From Pezicula radicicola (Eukaryota; Ascomycota; Leotiomycetes; Helotiales; Dermateaceae), in assembly GCA_003008705.1 (NCBI GenBank), contig PDUO01000022.1, positions 520,549 through 584,548 on the forward strand: 64,000 nt of DNA. The letters run 5' to 3'. Below the pieces are notes generated by a model. It did no database searches. It was given only the letters and a program-made list of their open reading frames with translations, and had not been told where the DNA came from. Each line of letters opens with the position of its first letter. The stretch's first letter is position 1. The position numbers and the translations under genes are program-made. This document shows positions 57,678-64,000 of the stretch, piece after piece.

Positions 57678-59079
57678 ATGTTTTCGCCTGATGCGAGGGG
57701 TTTGGGCTTGATTCAGAGACGTACCGTACTGTATATTAGTGTTTAACGGACAAGCTGGACAGTTAGAAAGTTTAGACCTCTCTTGAACCTTTGAAGGTTT
57801 CTTGGGAGGAGTGGGGAAAAGATGGAAATGCATTCTTGTATATAGTTAGACAGATTTTCATCCTGTAACACAGCCAGGTTTGTGCATAAATAAAACAGGG
57901 TTTCTACAATTTACTTGCTTCTTGTACGATGTGACAATAGCTTGTCTAGATTGAAATCGGAAGCCTACACGTTATCTCTCAGACCATAGAAAATATGCAT
58001 TAAAGTCTCGTTCGCAATATAAACTCAACTAGCTAACTTTACCTTGCCAGCTAAATATCCACACTCCAACCCGATTTCACTAAATACTACTCAGCCTCTC
58101 CTCACTATTATCTCTGTACGGCAAGCCATTGTCGAGCACTAAGCTAATTGCGAGAGGATTCAGGCCGCCCTTTCCATCTTCCATCCTCAAAGGGTAGTGA
58201 TTGGACACTAATAACTCAATAGCTCAGCTCGTAGATTGGCCTCAGATCAACCTCACCGCAACGTTATAGAACCCTTTGAACTACTAAAATTTACCTTTTA
58301 GTAAATTAATATTGAGGGTTTATTGTTGCTATTGTTTATGCTACTGTCCATTGATCTTTATGGTAAAAATCAAGCTGTGAGTTATGTCCCTTGGTATCTA
58401 ATAATATTGCCTTCTGATATCATCTTAGGCTAGTGTTTTGACGGTAGAGTCATCTAGACAATGATCTTATATTATAGAGGTCGCAGTCAATTCCATAGCA
58501 GGTTGGGTGACTTTTTGCCATTTTTAATAGAGTTCTAGAAGACTTATTAACATAAGTTTAAAAAAGCTAGGTAGACAGTAGAATAAGTTTTCAAATCTAA
58601 AATTTTCCTGTATAAAAATAGGAAAAAATTCAGTGTTAGACAAGTCATAGAAGTAACAATACATACAACTTTACGCTAGGTCGTGGTGTCAGGGCCACTT
58701 AATTTGGCTTCGCCATCACCGCTGTTTTTAGCTGCCACAACACCAGCTCCCAACCCCCCTATTTTATGCAGTCGCCAGTTCTTGCTACTTGTACTCCTAC
58801 CAACTTTCATATTTAATTCTGTTTAATCTAAATGGCCCGGGAGCTTAGTTCTATAGAACAGTCTACAAGGGAGAGATAACAAGCAGGAGTCGCGAATAAG
58901 GTTTCCTTGTATTAGGTAATCTGATGTATGCTAGGTTGACTAGATAATAAGTGTATATTACCTTCGCTTATCCTTTCTTAAGTCCTTCTAGAGTCTATAA
59001 GGATAGGATTGAAGAGTACGTCTCATTTGTGTATTATAACAAGCCCAATAGTGCTATATCATAATCGGGGTCAAGGTCT
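57678..59079. other. Intergenic, increasingly AT-rich
   Basis: 3' flank of the LPMO, then repeat-like AT-rich DNA; no gene recognised. Confidence 0.45.
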
Positions 59080-59330
59080 ACCATTAACTAAAAGGAGCTA
59101 ACTCACTCCTGTGCGTCCATACGCATCAATTATGTTTGTATCCACCCTCATCTCCTCTAGTAGGTACTCGACGATCCTGGGACTCTGCTAGGCAGCTAAA
59201 GTGAGAAAGTACTAAAAGGATACTCTAGGATTCGAATGTTTATCTCTGCGCTAAATTCTATCGGAGTGTGCACAACATGATCTGCTACTTTTTCAAAGGA
59301 ACATTTCGGGTTAACATTAGCGTCCGGAGT
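59080..59330 (-). pseudogene. Ankyrin-repeat gene relic
   Basis: Minus-strand reading gives LAA-stop-QSPRIVEYLLEEM, then RVDTNIIDAYGRT, a good ankyrin unit. It is preceded in a neighbouring frame by NPKCSFEKVADHVVHTPIEF, an ankyrin-like loop and helix. Stops and a frame change break it, and flanks are AT-rich. It is clearly non-functional. Confidence 0.45.
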
Positions 59331-60118
59331 TCAGATTGTGTTAGAATCAATAGAGGGCTTTAGTACATTTTTTTTTAAATGTAGAATAGGCCCACAACCT
59401 TCCTTCTTAAGGGATGTATAACTGTATAATAATTGCACAAAATAGCTTACACTCGCCTCTTCAAGGGCCCCATATAACGTACTGAATAAATGGGGCCATT
59501 GCAGAAACTCGCTAAATGTAGAAATAATGTAGCTAGCGAAGCCTTATAATTGGTCTTTAAAAGACAAAGCGCCTCTGTGCCTCAAGGCTAGGTAGGCGCT
59601 ACAGTACCTTAAATTGTATAAATCTTTTCCCCCCTGTAGGGTATACTACTAGATTTGTAGGACTTTATTCTACTTTTTTTAAAAAAAAAAAATTGTATTA
59701 AAACCCTCTAATATAACGGAAGCAATAGAATCAATAGAATTAATAGGTATCGGTATAATATTAATAGAATGATTAGTTGTCTAATAGATCGATTTACTAG
59801 CCTACATCTGTATAGTAGGCCTTAAATAACCCGGAGGTGCCAAGACATGTTCTGCCTTACTATAGTAAGCACTATTTCTACGAAGTAACACAAACGCCAA
59901 ATTTCAACGGCCCGTAGACTAAAAAGCCTAGAATCCGCACCTCTGTGCTCCCTCTTCTCTTTGCCTCAGCTTTGGTCAGTCTCTCCTTGCCTTCACACCC
60001 AATACTATCCCATGAAGAGCACAGCCCAGCCCACGCCTTCACCACACTACTTTCTAGATACTAGCTCTCAATAGTTTTCCTGTCCTCTGGGATTTACGAA
60101 CTTATCACTAACTCCCCC
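59331..60118. other. AT-rich region and promoter of membrane-protein gene
   Basis: Poly-A/T runs near 59680-59700 and many TpA-rich words; the last 180 bp are C/T-rich, as in a promoter and 5' UTR. No gene. Confidence 0.45.
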
Positions 60119-62130
60119 ATGGCTCCGCAACAGCGTCACATATATGCACCGGCAAATACCTCTGAGTTTGATCCACCCAACGTCTCGCGCTCCCAGGCAG
60201 ATAGTAGAGATTCATTACCAGCTTTTAAGACGGATACCCCTAATCAGAATTCCCGGCCCAGTCCGCAACATGCTCCCCACCGAAGGGCTCGCAATCCACG
60301 AGCATGGAGCACAATTGGTCAAAGCGTTGGGGAGCTATTCTTCGTCATTGCCCCTCTCTGCTTTCTAGTGTTTGGCTGCTTGGTCTATAGCCGCCGCGAA
60401 CAGCCTGTCGATAAACATGGCAAGACTCTTCTGGAAGCTGCTCAATACGTCAGTGCCTCAATCGTACCCGCGCTATTACTTTATTAACGTCTCATAAGGG
60501 GCCAACGATATTCCCAATTGTCTTCTCAGCCATCATTGCCAGGTTTCTTCGTGCTCTGGCAGCTGTGAAGCTTGAGCATGGCGCCAAAGTGCTCACGCTT
60601 GAATACCTTCTTCATAGCCGCACAGTCTTCAGCACGATCTCAACCCCCTTTGATCTCAGAAGGTTCCATGCTCTCACGCCTTTACTCATTCTGCTCTGGG
60701 CCTTGTCTCCTCTTGGCGGTCAGGCCAGTCTACGAGTTGTCTATACTGGACCACTCTACAAGAACACGAGTCACAACTCCACCTATCTCGCCTTCGTGTC
60801 GCCTTTCACGAACGAGGGCGTAGGTTCCGCCTCGGCGGAGCCGCTAGTACCGATCAATGCTGCATTCACGCAATTTCTTAGTGGCTCTGCTGCCTCCAAG
60901 GCGTCGGCCCAGGATCTGTACGGCAACATCAAGATCCCACTGTATAACACATTACCAGGCGACTCAGATTGGCGAACTGTGCCAAACACAACAGACGTCA
61001 TCTGGAGCTCTCTTACCGGTATACCCGTCTATGAACTCCCTGCATCTGGTGTCTCTCGCTTCACGATGAACACAGGATACATGACGACTGGCTGCAATGT
61101 CTCAGGCCAAGCCTGGGACGATAGATACATGCAGAGCATCTCTAACTTGACGGGGGCGTTAGGCGGATGGAGCGGCGCTAAGTTCGCCATCGAAGTCGGT
61201 CGCGTAGATTCATTCGCACCCACCTATTTCGTCTTCCGTTCTCTCGCGCTCGAGGGAAGGTACGACGAACCCAAACCCCTCACAGTCGCCAATTGCAGCG
61301 TGACCATGAACTACGTAGAAGTACAGGTCGAGTGCAACGGGAGTACCTGTCGACCCGAGGCAGTCCGGCCGTCGGTTAACCCAGCAGATCACCCTTCAAG
61401 CACTTTCATAACCCCGACCCTCAACTCCAGTCAGTACACCCCACTCAACGGCTTAGGTCAACCCAGTTTATTGTATATGTCGTTCTGGAAAAACTTCGTC
61501 AATGCCACAGATCCCTCTGTAGGTTGCGATACCACCTTCTGTGCCACGAGTGGCCTAGAAGGCTACCTCGCCAACCCTGACAGTCCATACTCCTTCAGCG
61601 ACAACCCAGTCATCTGGAACGTTGGGGATGAGCTCATCTCGCAGCGTTTCACGCAGCTCGTAAACACCTATTGGATCGATAGTATCGGACCTCTTATAAT
61701 CTCAGGCAACTTCACCAACCTAACTAAGGACAGCAACTCGGTGTTGCAGATGTTCAATACGGACAGTTTCATGGGCTCTATAGAGACAGAAGTCAACGTG
61801 ATCATGTGTGACAACAAATGGCTTGCCATCCTGCTGGTCTCGACTCTGGTGCTCCTGCTCAGCGCGGTGGCGACTGCAGTCCTTACCCACCTTCGCAGGG
61901 GACCGGATATTCTTGATCGGTTTGGCTCGTTGTTGAGGGATAATGTTTATGTGCAGGATCCGCATTATTCATCGATAGAGGATTCGTTTGATCAGGTGAG
62001 GAGACTGGGTAATGCTAGGGTCCGACTAGGTGATGTAAAGCCTGATGGAGAAGTTGGATATGCTGCCATCGCGCTAATGGATGGCAATATTCCGTCACGA
62101 AGATTGAGTTTAAGGAGATTATATGCATAA
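60119..62130 (+). CDS. Hypothetical multi-pass membrane protein, 653 aa
   Basis: Function unknown. Exons 60119-60448 and 60499-62130 (intron 50 nt, GTCAGT donor). A polar N tail of about 70 residues is followed by membrane spans at about 73-92 (FFVIAPLCFLVFGCLVY), about 111-130 (TIFPIVFSAIIARF) and about 167-185 (LTPLLILLWALSPLGGQ). A large ectodomain (about 190-545) has many N-x-S/T sites and several Cys (CNVSG, CNGSTC, GCDTTFC). A last span lies at about 550-572 (AILLVSTLVLLLSAVATAV), followed by a cytosolic tail. This architecture is common in lineage-expanded fungal membrane proteins of unknown role. Confidence 0.82.
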
Positions 62131-63118
62131 TGGTAGCTCTTAGGTTATAACATCGAGAGTATTCAATTTATAAAAGGCTTTATATCCCCTCCACAGACCA
62201 CATCGCGCTAAGACTCTGGCCCTGATATGATCTCGGATCTCCTAAGTCGTCTTAACCTCGAATACACAAATACTTAATTTAGAATACAAATGCATATTAT
62301 ATTAAACAACTACAGACTGTTAAAAAAAAGGAATTATATCCTATATAAGTTAGTATAAGAAGTGTTTAGGAGCAACTTACAAGACCACTAAGAAATCTAA
62401 GATCATTGTAGGCTCTAAGGTAAAACTTCTCCTACTCAAAGGTACATCTAAATAAAAAAAGTTAAAGTCCTTATACATAGAATTTAGATAGAACAAAAAG
62501 GGCCCTGTAGAGAATTTAAGGAAGCTAGAAATTCCTAAGCAGCCTAAGATACATTTAATCTTAATAAATAGCTATATATAATAATCTCCTAAAACAAGAA
62601 ATATAGTATAGTATATTAAGAACAGATAGAAAATAAAATCTATATAATAATAGTAAAATAAGTAACTATGTTATAATTTCTAATTATATTAATACTATAT
62701 ATATATTCTAAAAACAGCTTCCTTTAATGTCTCTAAATTAAAAAGAGTATAAATCTATATTAACTCTAACTTTTAACTATATATACTCTATAATTTAATA
62801 TCCCCTCTAATGCAATCTAGTATCTAAAGGCTGATCTACAGCTTATAAAGAGAATTGGTTATACTGTACATAAAGTCAAGGTAGGTAGAAGTGAGAGATC
62901 TCTGAAATTGATGATGAAAGGTGTGCATTTTGGTTGTCGTTGCCAGCTAGCCGAGCAAACCTAGATTACAGAACGCAACGCGACCTGTTGCTACTAACAT
63001 CCTCTATATAGTCCATGGGCGCACCGACTTACACGCCTAAGATCATACTACACATCTGTCACAAGTGTCAATTGTTCTTCTCAGTTTTAACTATCCTAAA
63101 GAATCTTGATCCGTGAAT
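62131..63118. other. AT-rich island
   Basis: About 62280-62870 is extremely AT/TpA-rich, consistent with a RIP-degraded repeat. The last 150 bp form the upstream region of the dioxygenase gene. No gene. Confidence 0.5.
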
Positions 63119-64000
63119 ATGGCACCATCAGTTCTTCCCCCACACCCTATGCCCTTCGAAAGTAACGCTCCAGAAATTAAACGACTAGACGCCAAGACCA
63201 CAACAGCTGAGGCCATCTGTGAAGTCATTAACCGTGACGGAGGGGTTGTCGTTGAGAACTTCATTTCAAAGGAGCTCGCTCAACGAATCCAAGATGAGCT
63301 CAAGCCAATCTTCGACGCTGATGTTGGGGACAAATCCGGCTTCTTTCCCAGCACCACTCAACGCACCACCGGCCTGATTGCTAAGTCGCCAGCTTGCGTC
63401 GATCTGGTGACAACACCGCTTCTAATCGACGTCGCCAATACACTATTGTCGGACACATACAGTCATTGGTTTAGTCAAAAGAGGGTCACAGTCACCACAA
63501 AGCCCATCATCTCATCGACGGTAGGCTTCCGTGTCAACCCAGGTGGCGCCCAGCAGGGGCTCCATCGAGATGATCTGTAAGCTCCATCTTCTTTTCACGC
63601 AGCAACGAGATAGAGCCATAGAACAATGCTAACGGCGCTTTGTATTTGCAAGTGACTGGCACATTAATGAAGCGGGACCGGCAATGTTCCTTGGATGCGT
63701 CACAGCTGTCGTGAAGACCACAAAACACAACGGTGCCCACGATCGTCATTCACGGTTCACATCTATGGGACACGGAGCGGCCCCCTTACGAACACGAAGC
63801 CGTCCCTGCTGAACTTGAGCCCGGCGACACGTTGCTCTTCCATGGTCATGTCTACCATGCTGGCGGCGCAAATAATACAAAGTGAGCTACCACTGCATAT
63901 ATCTTCGTTCCAAGAGTATTGTACTGATTACTATGTCTGCCAGAGATGAGTGCCGCGAGACGGTAGGGATGTTCTTCAACAGGGCCCAATATCGGCCAGC
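63119..64000 (+). CDS. Phytanoyl-CoA dioxygenase (PhyH) family oxygenase, frameshifted, 3' end beyond window
   Basis: Fe(II)/2-oxoglutarate oxygenase of the type found in fungal secondary metabolism (for example fumitremorgin-pathway relatives). Exons 63119-63576, 63653-63881 and 63946 to the edge. GGVVVENFISKELAQRIQDE starts the domain. GGAQQGLHRDD holds the HxD iron ligands. The intron then leads to AGPAMFLGCVTAVVKTTKHN and GA. TIVIHGSHLWD, PAELEPGDTLLFHGHVYHAG (distal His) and ETVGMFFNRAQYRP follow in another frame. The switch is at the CCC of 63736-63738 (one extra C would explain it). The original frame hits TGA soon after. ATG 63119 is preferred over the GTG just before. Confidence 0.82.

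Noticed and set aside
1..64000. CRISPR arrays, operons or ribosome binding sites
   Set aside because: The sequence is eukaryotic nuclear DNA with spliceosomal introns; no direct-repeat/spacer array was seen.

Overview
The window is genomic DNA of a filamentous ascomycete (Pezizomycotina). Genes carry short introns (about 48-75 nt) with GTAAGT-like donors and CTAAC/CTGAC-type branch sites. Fungus-specific families are present (HET, AA9 LPMO, CVNH, intradiol dioxygenase, quelling-type RdRP, siderophore MFS). Gene-bearing blocks alternate with AT-rich, repeat-laden islands. Protein style suggests a leotiomycete, but that is inference. All exon joins were worked out by eye from splice signals and reading frame.

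Layout. 1-1951 (-): arylsulfatase running off the left edge. 2857-3938 (-): secreted intradiol dioxygenase with a one-base frameshift. 5406-5937 and 6669-6890 (+): two small-protein genes. 8825-13004 (+): RNA-dependent RNA polymerase. 13832-14383 (-): cyanovirin-N homology protein. 15880-16240: MITE-like element. 17885-18625 (-): ankyrin-type pseudogene with stops. 18833-19573 (+): truncated pseudokinase ending in a hairpin. 19933-20192: second MITE-like element. 20409-24213 (+): ankyrin-HET protein. 24684-25848 (-): aldo/keto reductase. 26088-27058 (+): cytochrome P450 relic split by a 0.6-kb inverted-repeat element. 27635-29370 (-): three-exon gene of unknown function. 31108-32840 (+): allantoate-permease-type MFS transporter. 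33590-36937 (+): 1115-aa HEAT-like protein. 38374-41293 (+): secreted S41/CPAF-like peptidase. 41801-43927 (+): HET protein. 45229-45603 (+): AT-rich ORF remnant with two N bases. 45955-46458 (-): charged small protein. 47428-49251 (+): frameshifted siderophore transporter behind two perfect iron-GATA sites. 51227-53294 (+): arginine-rich protein with a conserved C-terminal domain. 54989-55198: third MITE-like element. 56652-57677 (+): AA9 LPMO. 59080-59330 (-): ankyrin relic. 60119-62130 (+): multi-pass membrane protein. 63119-64000 (+): PhyH-type dioxygenase with a frameshift, running off the right edge.

Themes. From about 17.9 to 43.9 kb, ankyrin, pseudokinase and HET genes, intact and broken, lie among inverted-repeat elements and a dead P450, which looks like a fast-turnover allorecognition/accessory region. 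Secreted enzymes (LPMO, S41 peptidase, arylsulfatase, intradiol dioxygenase) fit a plant-associated or saprotrophic life. Single-base frameshifts fall only in accessory metabolism and transport genes, while the long RdRP, HEAT, HET and ankyrin-HET genes stay open.
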